The notes: a model not told the origin generated them from the sequence alone. DNA of 64,000 nt from Lewinellaceae bacterium (GCA_020636215.1 JACJYG010000008.1:234501-298500); one strand, 5' to 3'. Shown: positions 26,167 to 35,443, counted from the stretch's first letter. Numbers and translations are program-made.

Positions 26167-27474
26167 ATGAGATACGAGCCGATCAATCCGGACCTTTTTA
26201 TTCAAAACCGCAAGCGCTTCATGCGCAAAATGCAACCTGACTCCATCGCCATTTTCCATTCCAATGACCTGATGCCCCGCAGTGGCGACACCTACTACGC
26301 CTTCCGGCAAAATTCCGGATTGTTTTATCTCAGCGGGCTCGATCAGGAAGAAACCGTAGTCGTTTTGTTTCCCGATTGTATTAAAGATGGATTCCAGGAA
26401 GTGGCCTTTATTCGGAAAACGGATGATGTGACGGCCATCTGGGAAGGGCAGAAGTACTCTAAGGAAGAGGCGCAGGCTATTTCTGGTATCGGGAAAATTT
26501 TCTGGCTGGAAGATATGGACCGCATCCTCCATGAACTCATCCTGCTGGCCAAACGCGTGTATCTGAACCTGAACGAACACGACCGCTTCCAGTCGGATAT
26601 CCAAACCCGCGATGTACGCTTTGCCCGGCAACTCATGGAAAGATATCCCCTGCACAAATACCACCGGGCGCAACCCATCCTCAAGAAATTGTTCATGCTG
26701 AAGTCTCCGCTGGAAGTGGCGCTCATTCAGCACGCAATCAATATTACCGGCAAGGCCTTCCACCGGGTGCTGGAATTCGTCAAGCCAGGAGTCCTGGAAT
26801 ATGAAGTGGAAGCGGAGGTCACCCATCAGTTCATCCGAAACGGTGCAGCCGGCCACGCCTATGAGCCCATTGTTGCCAGTGGAAAAAACTCCTGTGTGCT
26901 ACACTATGTCCAAAATAGCCAGGTGTGCAAGGACGGAGATATCCTGCTGCTTGACTTCGGCGCCGAATACGCCAATTACGCCGCCGACCTTAGCCGGACC
27001 ATCCCGGTCAACGGTCAATTCTCCCCCCGACAGCGGTCTGTCTACGATGCTGTTTTGCGCGTACTGAAAGGCGCCCGACAGATGCTGGTGCCAGGTACGA
27101 CCCTGGAAGAATATCACAAAGAAGTCGGCAAAATGGTGGAAAGCGAACTGCTGGCCCTCAAATTGCTGGATAAAACAGATATTAAGAACCAGGATGAAAA
27201 ATTACCCGCCTATAAGCGATTTTTCATGCACGGCACTTCTCATCATATCGGACTCGATGTACACGACCCTTCCCACCGCTACGACCCTATTCAGGCTGGC
27301 ATGGTGTTTACCTGCGAACCGGGCATTTATATCCGGGAGGAGGGTATCGGTATTCGCCTGGAAAACGATATTCTGGTTACCGACGAAGGCCCGGTAGACC
27401 TTATGGCCAATATACCCATCGAAGCCGAAGCGATTGAAGAGTTGATGAACGCACAGGTGTTGAGTAATACTTAG
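26167..27474 (+). CDS. pepP: Xaa-Pro aminopeptidase (aminopeptidase P)
   Basis: 435 residues from ATG at 26167, where the family's N-terminal domain begins (MRYEPINPDLFIQNRKRF). It removes an N-terminal residue that precedes proline. The C-terminal pita-bread domain shows the dimetal ligands in order: LLLDFGAEY and DLSRT (two Asp), HGTSHHIGLDVHD (His), CEPGIY (Glu) and GIGIRLENDILV (Glu). The N-terminal domain contains the YLSGLDQEE segment. The upstream in-frame extension of 20 residues lacks family resemblance and was not used. Confidence 0.94.
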   Translation: MRYEPINPDLFIQNRKRFMRKMQPDSIAIFHSNDLMPRSGDTYYAFRQNSGLFYLSGLDQEETVVVLFPDCIKDGFQEVAFIRKTDDVTAIWEGQKYSKEEAQAISGIGKIFWLEDMDRILHELILLAKRVYLNLNEHDRFQSDIQTRDVRFARQLMERYPLHKYHRAQPILKKLFMLKSPLEVALIQHAINITGKAFHRVLEFVKPGVLEYEVEAEVTHQFIRNGAAGHAYEPIVASGKNSCVLHYVQNSQVCKDGDILLLDFGAEYANYAADLSRTIPVNGQFSPRQRSVYDAVLRVLKGARQMLVPGTTLEEYHKEVGKMVESELLALKLLDKTDIKNQDEKLPAYKRFFMHGTSHHIGLDVHDPSHRYDPIQAGMVFTCEPGIYIREEGIGIRLENDILVTDEGPVDLMANIPIEAEAIEELMNAQVLSNT

Positions 27475-27520
27475 GGGCTGCGCCAACAATTATACTGCAT
27501 TTAATTTCCTGAAAGTTCAT

Positions 27521-27528
27521 TAAATTTG
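27521..27528 (+). promoter_or_regulatory. Candidate -7 element for the sigma/anti-sigma operon
   Basis: TAAATTTG fits TAnnTTTG about 110 nt upstream of the sigma gene; a good TTTG -33 element is missing (TTTA at 27500), so the call is weak. Confidence 0.3.
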
Positions 27529-27636
27529 ACTTCAGGCCAATAAAAAACGCTTTTGACTAAACGAGCACCCCTCCTGTTTTGTTAAGCGCTGGATCATTCC
27601 TTACTTCAAACTCGCAAAAGCAAGCCTAACAACCTT

Positions 27637-28254
27637 ATGGTTGAACGTACGAGCCCAACATCACCGGACCAGGAGATCATCCACTTGCTGGAGCAGCGGG
27701 ATCAGCGGGCCGTCACCATGCTATACGAGCACTATTCCGGAGCGCTCTACGGCATCATCCTGCGGATCGTTGGCTCGGAAGTAGTGGCGGAAGAAGCACT
27801 GCAGGAAGCTTTGCTCAAGATCTGGCAAAAAGCGGAACAATACGATCCCGAAAAAGGGCGGTTATTTACCTGGATGGCCCAGCTTTGCCGCAATACGGCT
27901 GTCGACACCCTGCGATCCAGCCAATTTAAAAAGGGCAATAAAACCGAATCGCTCCCCGATATCGTATATAACAATAGCGCCCTAAGTGAAAACCCTGTAA
28001 CCTCCGACCCTGCCCTCCGGAAAGTAGTCGGCCAGTTGGAGGAAAAAAACAGGCAAATCATCGACTTATTGTACTTTCAGGATCTTACCCAGAAAGAAGC
28101 CAGTGAGGCATTGGGTATTCCTTTGGGTACGGTAAAGACCAGAGCTCGTAAAGCCATGGAACAGCTCAGGAAAGTTCTTTCCAACGAGCTGTTATGGTGG
28201 TGTGCCATCTCATTGACAACATTCGAATTAATGATCAGTTATCTTGGACATTAA
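27637..28254 (+). CDS. ECF RNA polymerase sigma factor (SigK-like)
   Basis: 205 residues. Region 2 runs from about residue 25 (MLYEHYSGALYGIILRIVGS ... AEEALQEALLKIWQ) and includes FTWMAQLCRNTAVDTLRS. Region 4 includes RQIIDLLYFQDLTQKEASEALGI with the helix-turn-helix GTVKTRARKAMEQLRK. It directs RNA polymerase to stress-type promoters. The stop overlaps the start of the following gene, a membrane anti-sigma protein of the RskA type, so the two form a classic sigma/anti-sigma pair. Confidence 0.94.
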   Translation: MVERTSPTSPDQEIIHLLEQRDQRAVTMLYEHYSGALYGIILRIVGSEVVAEEALQEALLKIWQKAEQYDPEKGRLFTWMAQLCRNTAVDTLRSSQFKKGNKTESLPDIVYNNSALSENPVTSDPALRKVVGQLEEKNRQIIDLLYFQDLTQKEASEALGIPLGTVKTRARKAMEQLRKVLSNELLWWCAISLTTFELMISYLGH

Positions 28255-29029
28255 ATCATATATAGCATCGGGAGTCCTGGAACTGTACGTTCTGGGGAAA
28301 CTTTCGCCGGAAGAAGCGGCCGAAGTGGAGCGTTACGCCCGGGAATATGCCGAGATTCGCCAGGAATTGGATGCAACGGAAGTAGCACTGCAACAATACG
28401 CTATGCTTCACGCACAGGCTCCTCCTCCGGGTGCATTAAGCGGCGCCCTGCAACGCATCCAGGAGGCTGATAAGGCTGCATCCCGGCCTGAAAAGCCAAT
28501 TCATCGACTCCGGTTTCTGGCCTATGCCGCCTCCGCTTTATTGGTTCTTGCCATTGCTGGCCTGCTGGTATTGCTGAATAAAAACCAGTCGCAGCAATCC
28601 GCTATTACCACCCTGGAAGAAGCGCTTGATGCACTAGGCGCCTCTTGCGACAGCGTTCAGGCCAATTATGCTCAGGCAAAACAAGAAATGGATTTTTTAG
28701 GGCTACCCGGCACCCAGCAGATCGTCTTACGTGGAACCAAGCTTGCGCCGGATGCCATTGCCACCGTTTTCTATAATCCGGATTTGCACAAAAACCTGCT
28801 GGCAGTAGTGCAGTTGCCTACTCCTCCTGTTGATAAACAGTATCAATTATGGGCCATTGTCGATGGGAAACCGGTGGACATGGGCGTCTTTGATGTTGAT
28901 ATTTCTGCTTTTGCCCTCAAAGAAGCTCCCTTCTTTGAAAACCCGCAGGCTTTTGCCGTCACGCTGGAAGAGAAGGGCGGCAGCCCGACACCTACCCTCG
29001 ATCAGATGTACGTCATCGGCAATACCTAG
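28244..29029 (+). CDS. RskA-like transmembrane anti-sigma factor (TTG start)
   Basis: 261 residues starting at TTG 28244, overlapping the sigma stop by 11 nt; no in-frame ATG is near, and the N-terminus MDIKSYIASGVLELYVLGKLSPEEAAEVE is the conserved sigma-binding start of this family (shown here only in part), so the TTG is supported. A membrane helix lies near residues 90-110 (FLAYAASALLVLAIAGLLVL), then a short coiled segment, then an RskA C-terminal domain outside (LPTPPVDKQYQLWAIVDGKP). It would hold the sigma factor at the inner membrane until a signal releases it. Translation is probably coupled to the sigma gene. Confidence 0.88.
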   Translation: MDIKSYIASGVLELYVLGKLSPEEAAEVERYAREYAEIRQELDATEVALQQYAMLHAQAPPPGALSGALQRIQEADKAASRPEKPIHRLRFLAYAASALLVLAIAGLLVLLNKNQSQQSAITTLEEALDALGASCDSVQANYAQAKQEMDFLGLPGTQQIVLRGTKLAPDAIATVFYNPDLHKNLLAVVQLPTPPVDKQYQLWAIVDGKPVDMGVFDVDISAFALKEAPFFENPQAFAVTLEEKGGSPTPTLDQMYVIGNT

Positions 29030-29074
29030 AAAGCTGGTTTAAATTTCATCTCCTCCAACAAGTGTCAAAAAAAT

Positions 29075-29106
29075 AAAGGGAGCAAGCTAACGCTTACTCC
29101 CTTATT
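29075..29106. terminator. Bidirectional terminator between anti-sigma and atpC genes
   Basis: GGGAGCAAGC, loop TAAC, GCTTACTCCC with one mismatch, flanked by AAA and TTATT. It lies between convergent genes and can serve both. Confidence 0.8.
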
Positions 29107-29138
29107 GTATATTCAGCAAAATGACTTTCTGGATTGAT

Positions 29139-29456
29139 TTACTTGCCGTTGCCGGATTTCACGCCGGTTACCAGCAAGGATATCTCGTTTTTAAGCACTT
29201 CTACGAAGCCGCCACTCACATTGAAGGTAATTACTTTACCGGCTTCGTTGCCATCCTTGATCGAACCCGTCTCTTCATCGTAGTATCTGTGTTCACCACC
29301 AGCGGTAACAATAGCTATTTTTCCTTCTTCCAGCGAAGAGACAATAGGTGCGTGATTTTTCAATACCTGGAATTCCCCCAGGGTTCCCGGCACTTTCACA
29401 GAGTTAATCTCTCCCCGGAAAATTTCCTTATCCGGTGTAAGAACGATGATGTTCAT
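29139..29456 (-). CDS. atpC: ATP synthase F1 epsilon subunit
   Basis: 105 residues, covering mainly the beta-sandwich domain: MNIIVLTPDKEIFRGEINSV, GTLGEFQVLKNHAPIVSSL and ITFNVSGGFVEVLKNEISLLV. An extra segment (YYDEETGSIKDGNEAGK) lengthens the strand region as in other Bacteroidota, and the C-terminal helical hairpin is absent, so ATP-hydrolysis inhibition by the helices is not expected. It lies downstream of atpD but a 160-bp MITE-like element separates the two. Confidence 0.93.
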   Translation of the reverse strand: MNIIVLTPDKEIFRGEINSVKVPGTLGEFQVLKNHAPIVSSLEEGKIAIVTAGGEHRYYDEETGSIKDGNEAGKVITFNVSGGFVEVLKNEISLLVTGVKSGNGK

Positions 29457-29501
29457 ATTCCAGAAATATTGTGGCGTGAAACGCCTGATTTTATGAGAAT
29501 A

Positions 29502-29661
29502 GAGGCTGTCTCAAAAGATAAAATGAAAACTTCGCAGCCCAATAATCTTCTGTTTTTCGCTGCCCGGCCGGTTCTCCCCTTCGGGGAGCTAGAGGGGCTG
29601 GGGCGGGCGGCGAAACATGATTTGGCACTATTTTTCAGTTCTTTACTTTTGAGACAGCCTC
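29502..29661. mobile_element. 160-bp MITE-like element between atpD and atpC
   Basis: Perfect 16-bp terminal inverted repeats GAGGCTGTCTCAAAAG / CTTTTGAGACAGCCTC enclose 128 bp with an inner hairpin (GGTTCTCCCC TTCG GGGAG) and no gene. Ends of this general type occur on transposons, so it is probably a non-autonomous derivative. It fills almost the whole atpD-atpC gap (20 bp from atpD, 45 bp from atpC), so the pair can be read together only through this folded RNA. Confidence 0.82.
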
Positions 29662-29681
29662 AATTATACGACTTGGATAAT

Positions 29682-31199
29682 TTAAAGCTCAGCGGCTTCT
29701 TTCAGCATCTTTTCGCCGGCTTCGATTGCTTCCTCGATCGAACCTTTCAGGTTAAAGGCGGCTTCCGGGTACTTGTCCACTTCACCATCCATGATCATGT
29801 TGAAGCCTCGGATAGTCTCTTCAATGGGCACCATTACCCCCGGCATGCCGGTGAATTGCTCGGCAACGTGGAATGGCTGCGACAGGAAGCGCTGTACGCG
29901 ACGAGCGCGGTGCACCACCAGCTTATCTTCTTCTGACAATTCCTCCATACCCAGGATGGCGATAATGTCCTGCAATTCGTTGTAACGCTGCAGAATATTC
30001 TTGACGCGCTGAGCACAGTCATAGTGTACGTCGCCGATGATGGCCGGGTCGAGGATGCGGGAGGTAGAATCCAGCGGGTCTACAGCCGGGTAGATACCCA
30101 GGGATGCGATCTTACGGCTCAGTACCGTCGTGGCGTCCAGGTGGGCAAAGGTCGTAGCCGGAGCGGGGTCTGTCAAGTCATCCGCCGGTACATAAACGGC
30201 CTGTACAGAGGTAATAGAACCACGCTTGGTAGAAGTAATGCGCTCCTGCATGAGGCCCATTTCAGTGGCCAGAGTCGGCTGGTAGCCCACCGCGGAAGGC
30301 ATCCGGCCCAACAGAGCCGAAACTTCTGAACCAGCCTGTGTGAAGCGGAAAATGTTATCGATGAAGAACAGGATATCGCGGCCACCCATCGGGTCGGAGA
30401 GATCGCCGTCGCGGTAGTATTCTGCAATGGTCAGGCCAGACAGCGCTACACGGGCGCGGGCGCCGGGGGGTTCGTTCATTTGGCCAAACACAAAAGTAGC
30501 TTTGGAATCTGCCAGTTCTTTCATGTCAACCTTGCTCAGGTCCCAACCGCCTTCTTCCATGGAGTGCATAAATTCTTTGCCGTAGCGGATAATGCCGGCT
30601 TCCAGCATTTCCCGCATCAGGTCATTGCCTTCACGCGTCCGTTCGCCCACTCCTGCGAATACGGAGATTCCTTCATACCCCTTAGCGATGTTGTTGATCA
30701 GTTCCTGGATCAGTACGGTTTTGCCTACGCCGGCGCCACCAAACAAGCCGATCTTTCCACCTTTCAAATATGGCTCGATCAGGTCGATCACCTTAATGCC
30801 GGTGTAGAGCACTTCCTTTTCTACAGACAGCTCCTCATAAGTCGGAGGTTTGCGGTGGATAGGTGCGGAATGCGCTTTGCTAACCGGCCCGATGCCATCG
30901 ATCGGTTCGCCCACTACATTGAACAGGCGGCCCTTAATGACGTTGCCGATCGGCATGGTGATGTTTTTACCCGTGTCCTCCACCTTAGTACCGCGCGTCA
31001 GGCCATCTGTAGAGTCCATGGCTACGGTGCGAACACTGTCTTCACCAAGGTGTTGCTGAACTTCAAGCACCAGGATTTCGCCATTCGGCCGCTTGATTTC
31101 GAGTGCACTCAGAATTTCAGGAAGTTTGGCGCCTTCCCCGGAGAAGCTCACGTCCACAACAGGCCCGATCACCTGCTTAACTTGACCGATATTTGCCAT
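29682..31199 (-). CDS. atpD: ATP synthase F1 beta subunit
   Basis: 505 residues from ATG at 31199; the upstream in-frame extension of 66 residues is not homologous. It is the catalytic subunit of F1. Walker A GGAGVGKT is at residues 154-161, then GERTREGNDL with the catalytic Glu, the DELSEEL-type region near the C-terminus (EELSEEDKL) and the ILFFIDNIFRF Walker B strand. In this organism atpD and atpC form a separate cluster from the other ATP synthase genes, as in many Bacteroidota. A strong promoter match lies about 50 nt upstream. Confidence 0.97.
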   Translation of the reverse strand: MANIGQVKQVIGPVVDVSFSGEGAKLPEILSALEIKRPNGEILVLEVQQHLGEDSVRTVAMDSTDGLTRGTKVEDTGKNITMPIGNVIKGRLFNVVGEPIDGIGPVSKAHSAPIHRKPPTYEELSVEKEVLYTGIKVIDLIEPYLKGGKIGLFGGAGVGKTVLIQELINNIAKGYEGISVFAGVGERTREGNDLMREMLEAGIIRYGKEFMHSMEEGGWDLSKVDMKELADSKATFVFGQMNEPPGARARVALSGLTIAEYYRDGDLSDPMGGRDILFFIDNIFRFTQAGSEVSALLGRMPSAVGYQPTLATEMGLMQERITSTKRGSITSVQAVYVPADDLTDPAPATTFAHLDATTVLSRKIASLGIYPAVDPLDSTSRILDPAIIGDVHYDCAQRVKNILQRYNELQDIIAILGMEELSEEDKLVVHRARRVQRFLSQPFHVAEQFTGMPGVMVPIEETIRGFNMIMDGEVDKYPEAAFNLKGSIEEAIEAGEKMLKEAAEL

Positions 31200-31250
31200 A
31201 TCTATTCGCGTATTTATAGTATAAAAAGAATGGTTCTTCAAAAATCGGTG

Positions 31251-31281
31251 CAAATTTAGCCTTTTGTGCTGATAATCAAAA
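31251..31281 (-). promoter_or_regulatory. Promoter of atpD
   Basis: On the reverse strand TTTTG (31281-31277), an 18-nt spacer and TAAATTTG (31258-31251) match the Bacteroidota consensus TTTG-(17-23)-TAnnTTTG. Transcription would start near 31244 and give a leader of about 45 nt. The rest of the 31282-31520 gap shows nothing else I can name. Confidence 0.65.
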
Positions 31282-31520
31282 CGAAAATCGGTTTTGAATC
31301 CCTCAAAAATGTGCCATTTTAAGCGCGTTGCCGGGCTTTTCAACCGGCCGTTTGATGGTCCAAAAAGGGGCTGCCGAAATATGCTTTCTTTTTTCAATAA
31401 TCCTGCCGATACAAATTTCGGCCAATTACGGAATGCCGTATTTTTCTTAAAAGCAGCTCGTCTTTCAAAAAAGGCCGTTCGGCCCCGGCAGATTCCATAA
31501 ATCCTGGTTATTTTTCGCCT

Positions 31521-32519
31521 ATGATCAGTATTCTGTTACCCATTTACAATAGTGAATCGCACCTGGCAGCCTGCCTGGACTCCATCCTGTTGCAAACGCA
31601 AAGCAACTGGGAATTGCTCGCGGTTGATGATTATTCGGATGACGACACCTGGCTCCTGCTACAACACTACGCCCAAAAAGACCCCCGAATCCGCCCGCTT
31701 CAAAACAGCGGACAAAAAGGCATCATCCCCGCCTTGCGATTAGCACTCCTCCATAGCCGCGGCCGCTTTATCACCAGAATGGACGCCGACGACCTCATGC
31801 CGGCCCACAAACTACAAACCTTGCGCAGCCTGCTACAATTCCGCGGCCCGGGCTGGGTGGCCACCGGGAAAGTCCGCTACTTCGCAGATGAAGAACTAGG
31901 CGACGGCTATCTCCGCTACCAGCGCTGGCTGAACCGCCTGGCCGACAGCGGCCGGTACTTCGAGGAAATCTACCGGGAGTGCGTGCTGCCTTCTCCGGCC
32001 TGGTTGATATTGAAGGAAGACCTCCTACGCTGTGGCGGCTTCCGGCCCGACACTTATCCGGAAGACTACGACCTCTGCTTCCGCTTCTATGAACAGGGCC
32101 TAAAGATCGTCGCCAGCCCGGAAACCGTACACCTTTGGCGCGACCATGCCGCCCGCACCTCCCGCAACAGCGAAGTTTATGCCGACTATACTTTTATGCC
32201 CATCAAGCTTCATTATTTTCTGAAGCTGGACTATCAGCCGGCCCGCCCGCTCGTCCTCTGGGGTGCGGGGCGGAAAGGCAAGGAGGCCGCCCTGCGCCTT
32301 CAGGAAGAAGGCATCTATTTTCACTGGGTATGCGATACGCCGGGAAAGATCGGAAAAGATATTTATGGCATCCGGCTTAAATCCTACGAAACCATTACAA
32401 GCTTGAACAATCCTCAGGTGCTGGTAATGGTAGCCGCCCCCGATGCACAGGTGGAAATCAGCGGGCATTTGCAGGAATGGCGTATGCAGGCTGGACAGGA
32501 TTTCTTCTTTTTTTGTTGA
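31521..32519 (+). CDS. Glycosyltransferase family 2 with C-terminal Rossmann-like extension
   Basis: 332 residues. The GT-A domain starts at once: ISILLPIYNSESHLAACLDSI, AVDDYSDDDT and the metal-binding RMDADDLM (near residue 90). A later PEDYDLCFR segment holds the likely catalytic base region. From about residue 245 there is a second small domain starting LVLWGAGRKGKEAAL, a glycine-rich nucleotide-binding-like turn seen in some sugar-modifying enzymes. It would transfer a sugar to a surface glycan; donor and acceptor are unknown. No other glycan gene lies nearby. Confidence 0.88.
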   Translation: MISILLPIYNSESHLAACLDSILLQTQSNWELLAVDDYSDDDTWLLLQHYAQKDPRIRPLQNSGQKGIIPALRLALLHSRGRFITRMDADDLMPAHKLQTLRSLLQFRGPGWVATGKVRYFADEELGDGYLRYQRWLNRLADSGRYFEEIYRECVLPSPAWLILKEDLLRCGGFRPDTYPEDYDLCFRFYEQGLKIVASPETVHLWRDHAARTSRNSEVYADYTFMPIKLHYFLKLDYQPARPLVLWGAGRKGKEAALRLQEEGIYFHWVCDTPGKIGKDIYGIRLKSYETITSLNNPQVLVMVAAPDAQVEISGHLQEWRMQAGQDFFFFC

Positions 32520-32536
32520 GTAATACCCTTTTCTAC

Positions 32537-32567
32537 TTTGGCTTTTCCATTTTACATTCTATATTTT
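32537..32567 (+). promoter_or_regulatory. Candidate promoter of the DUF5691-MoxR-DUF5682 operon
   Basis: TTTG at 32537-32540, a 19-nt spacer and TATATTTT at 32560-32567 (seven of eight consensus positions). The start codon is 21 nt further on. Confidence 0.45.
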
Positions 32568-32588
32568 ACATTTTGACTTTTACAGCGC

Positions 32589-34106
32589 ATGATCTGGGAC
32601 GAACTCGCCAAGATAGCACTCATCGGGACGGAAAGGGCTCAACTTTCCGAAAACACGCTTTCGGCCCTTGCCAAACTGGGAATCAATGCCGAAGGTAATC
32701 CCGCAAAGGCTATCCTGGAAGCGGCTGCTTTGTACCATTCCCTAAGGCGGGCCGGCTTCCCTTTGCAAAAGCAGGAGCCGGAATTCAAACCAATACAGCC
32801 CGAAGAAAGTAGCCCGGCCAACAGAGCCTCCGGCCGGTCTGCCCAACACCTGTCTCAGATCCTGGATGGCCGTTATTTTTACGCCCTGCCGGAATATCTG
32901 CTGCTGGCCCGACAACATCATAAGCACCTGCCGGCGGAACAATTGCCGTTCCTCTTCCGGCTGAGCCTGAAATATCCTCAAATCTGGGAAAAGGTGCAGC
33001 CTGCTCTCGGCCCGGAAGGACAGTGGCTCCTGCGCCAGAATCCGGACTGGCAGGCCCTGGCCGAAAATCCGGAGCTGGACACCTGGCCCGATGCAACGCT
33101 GGAAGTGAAACAGGCGATGTTGCGTTTTCTCCGCCGCACGCAACCCGAGCAAGCTGTTCCGCTGTTAACCGCTATTTGGGACCACCTTCCCCATACCGAT
33201 AAGCAGGCCTTTCTGAATATACTGTCCACCGGATTGGGCGACTACGACGAAACTTTTCTGGAGGGCTGCCTGGTAGATCGACGCAAAGAAGTACGCCTGG
33301 CGGCGGCGGCCCTGCTCAGCCGCCTGCCCGATTCCGGCCTGATAGAGCGGCTGTACGCCCGGGCAATGCAGTTGTTGAAGCAGAAAGGCAATGGGCCACC
33401 CGATTTACAGTATCCCAAAGCGCTGGATGAAGGCTTAAAAAGAGATGGCATCGGCGCCAAAAAAGGACAGCCCTCCGATTGGACGTTGGAAATATTTAGT
33501 AAAATCCCGCCGAAACGCTGGGAAGAGTATTTCCACAAGCCAACCGTAGATACACTGCGCCTCCTGGCCGGCAGCCCCCGCAAGCAATTATTATTGGAAG
33601 CCGCCGCCAATGCTGCTATCCTGCACCAGGACCATCGCTGGATAGAGGCTATCCTGCGCTTCTGGTGGCGCACCAACGACGAGGCCGCCTGGAGCAGCGC
33701 CACAGGCAAAAGGCTGATCGAGCAGCTTCCCGAGCCCCTTTTCAATGAACTGGCCGTACAACAACTCCAGCAGCAGCCGGGCTATATTGAAGAAAGCAGC
33801 CTGCTCAGTCAGATGCTCTGCCAGGGCGCCCACGAATGGGAGGACCGCCTGGCGCTGCTAGTGCTGAAAGGTTTCCAACAGTGGATCAGCGGCGCCCGAA
33901 ATTATTACTGGAACCTCTGGCACTACCGCCGTATCCTGGAGGTGGCCGCCTATAAGATCAACCCCAAACTACAGGAAAGTTTCCGCAACGGATGGGACGC
34001 CCGCTCACCGGTCTGGTATCGCTGGGAGAAGGAGGTGGACCGCTTTTTGCAGGTGCTGGCCTTCCGGAAAGAGATGCAGGCGGAGGTGGGACGGGGAAAT
34101 GGTTGA
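32589..34106 (+). CDS. DUF5691 family protein
   Basis: 505 residues. The start MIWDELAKIALIGTERAQL and the following helical, Leu- and Ala-rich body (AAALYHSLRRAGFPL; LLPRKE-like repeats; VRLAAAALLSRLPDS) match DUF5691 as I know it, a HEAT-like helical protein. No membrane helix or signal peptide. In other genomes this family sits with a SWIM zinc-finger protein, a MoxR AAA+ ATPase, a DUF5682 protein and a VWA protein. Here the MoxR and DUF5682 genes follow, but no SWIM gene precedes it and no VWA gene is in the window. A scaffold or substrate-binding role is inference. Confidence 0.8.
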   Translation: MIWDELAKIALIGTERAQLSENTLSALAKLGINAEGNPAKAILEAAALYHSLRRAGFPLQKQEPEFKPIQPEESSPANRASGRSAQHLSQILDGRYFYALPEYLLLARQHHKHLPAEQLPFLFRLSLKYPQIWEKVQPALGPEGQWLLRQNPDWQALAENPELDTWPDATLEVKQAMLRFLRRTQPEQAVPLLTAIWDHLPHTDKQAFLNILSTGLGDYDETFLEGCLVDRRKEVRLAAAALLSRLPDSGLIERLYARAMQLLKQKGNGPPDLQYPKALDEGLKRDGIGAKKGQPSDWTLEIFSKIPPKRWEEYFHKPTVDTLRLLAGSPRKQLLLEAAANAAILHQDHRWIEAILRFWWRTNDEAAWSSATGKRLIEQLPEPLFNELAVQQLQQQPGYIEESSLLSQMLCQGAHEWEDRLALLVLKGFQQWISGARNYYWNLWHYRRILEVAAYKINPKLQESFRNGWDARSPVWYRWEKEVDRFLQVLAFRKEMQAEVGRGNG

Positions 34107-34276
34107 ATGGCAAAATGGTTGAATGGCTGTCCAAATTTCTCTGCTTAGGCGCCCCTTCGGCCATCAGGCCATTTTTAACCGGCTCAGTAGAGGCAGTCCG
34201 CCATTTTAATAACAGCATTAGGAATAGACCAAACATTTTCATTACTCTTGTCCAGTAATCTGAAAATCTAAAAACC

Positions 34277-35365
34277 ATGCCCAAACCCTCCATTCTCCGC
34301 CCCCATGCCGAAGAGGCGTACGCCGAAGAGCTTAAAGCCCTGGCCAAAGCCGACAAGCACCCCAAGCCGGCCAACTGGAAGCTTTCCCCCTGGGCGGTAG
34401 CCACCTACCTGCTGGGCGGGAAGCTGGAGGACGGAACCACTATTACCCCTAAGTACTACGGCAGCCGGCGGCTCATCGAAGTAGCCGTCGCTACCCTGGC
34501 CACCGACCGGGCGCTACTGCTGATCGGAATTCCGGGAACGGCCAAGACCTGGGTGTCCGAACATCTGGCGGCCGCTGTTTCCGGCGATTCCACCCTATTG
34601 GTGCAGGGCACTGCCGGTATGAGCGAGGAAAGCCTGCGCTATGGCTGGAACTACGCCCGCCTCCTTTCCGAAGGGCCTTCCGATAATGCCCTGGTGCCCA
34701 GCCCGGTTGTACAGGCTATGCGATACGGCAAAATCGCCAGGGTGGAAGAACTGACCCGCATACCCTCCGATGTGCAGGACGCGCTCATCACCGTGCTCTC
34801 CGAAAAAGCATTACCGGTGCCAGAGCTTAATACGGAAGTTCAGGCCGTACAAGGCTTCAATATCATCGCCACCGCCAACGACCGCGACAAGGGCGTCAAC
34901 GAACTGTCGAGCGCCCTGCGCCGCCGCTTCAACACTGTGGTGATGCCCCTGCCGGCCACGCTGGAGGAAGAAGTTACCATCGTTAAGAACCGCGTCGCCC
35001 AGATCGGCCAGGCGCTGGAGCTACCCCCGCAGGCCGCTCCCATCGAAGAGATCCGCCGCCTGGTCCTGATCTTCCGGGAACTGCGCAGCGGCAAAACCGA
35101 GGACGGCCGCCGCAAGCTAAAAATGCCCAGCAGCACCCTGAGTACCGCCGAGGCCATCTCCGTCATCAACAGCGGCCAGGCCCTGGCTGTCCACTTCGGC
35201 GACGGCGCCCTCAACGCCCGTGATATGGCCGGCAGCCTGCTCGGCTCTATCGTCAAAGACCCGGTGCAGGACAAAGCCGCCTGGGAGGAATACCTGGAAA
35301 CAGTAGTGAAAGAGCGAGAGGGGTGGACGGATATTTATGAGGCGAGCCGGGAGTTGCTGGGCTGA
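34277..35365 (+). CDS. MoxR-type AAA+ ATPase
   Basis: 362 residues. Walker A is GIPGTAKT at 84-91; the Walker B region is KIARVEELTRIPSDVQ near 152-167; sensor 1 is IIATANDRDKG near 196; the arginine finger is in SSALRRRF near 211-218. It is a cytoplasmic remodelling ATPase. Walker B has VEEL rather than the usual acidic DE pair after a hydrophobic strand; one Glu pair is still present. MoxR proteins usually act with a VWA-domain partner that delivers the substrate, and none is encoded here. It lies 170 bp after the DUF5691 gene and 78 bp before DUF5682. Confidence 0.9.
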   Translation: MPKPSILRPHAEEAYAEELKALAKADKHPKPANWKLSPWAVATYLLGGKLEDGTTITPKYYGSRRLIEVAVATLATDRALLLIGIPGTAKTWVSEHLAAAVSGDSTLLVQGTAGMSEESLRYGWNYARLLSEGPSDNALVPSPVVQAMRYGKIARVEELTRIPSDVQDALITVLSEKALPVPELNTEVQAVQGFNIIATANDRDKGVNELSSALRRRFNTVVMPLPATLEEEVTIVKNRVAQIGQALELPPQAAPIEEIRRLVLIFRELRSGKTEDGRRKLKMPSSTLSTAEAISVINSGQALAVHFGDGALNARDMAGSLLGSIVKDPVQDKAAWEEYLETVVKEREGWTDIYEASRELLG

Positions 35366-35443
35366 GCCGTACAGCACACCCTACGGGCCTGAATCACTGA
35401 ACTGAAGTTTCTAACTCTATCCCGTTTGTCCTACCTTTATCCT

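Noticed and set aside
29502..29661. Riboswitch or attenuator between atpD and atpC
   Set aside because: The perfect 16-bp terminal inverted repeats fit a mobile element better than any known leader structure.
31200..31397. 66-residue N-terminal extension of AtpD
   Set aside because: The family begins at MANIGQV; the extension covers the promoter match and is Arg/Phe-rich without resemblance to F1 beta.
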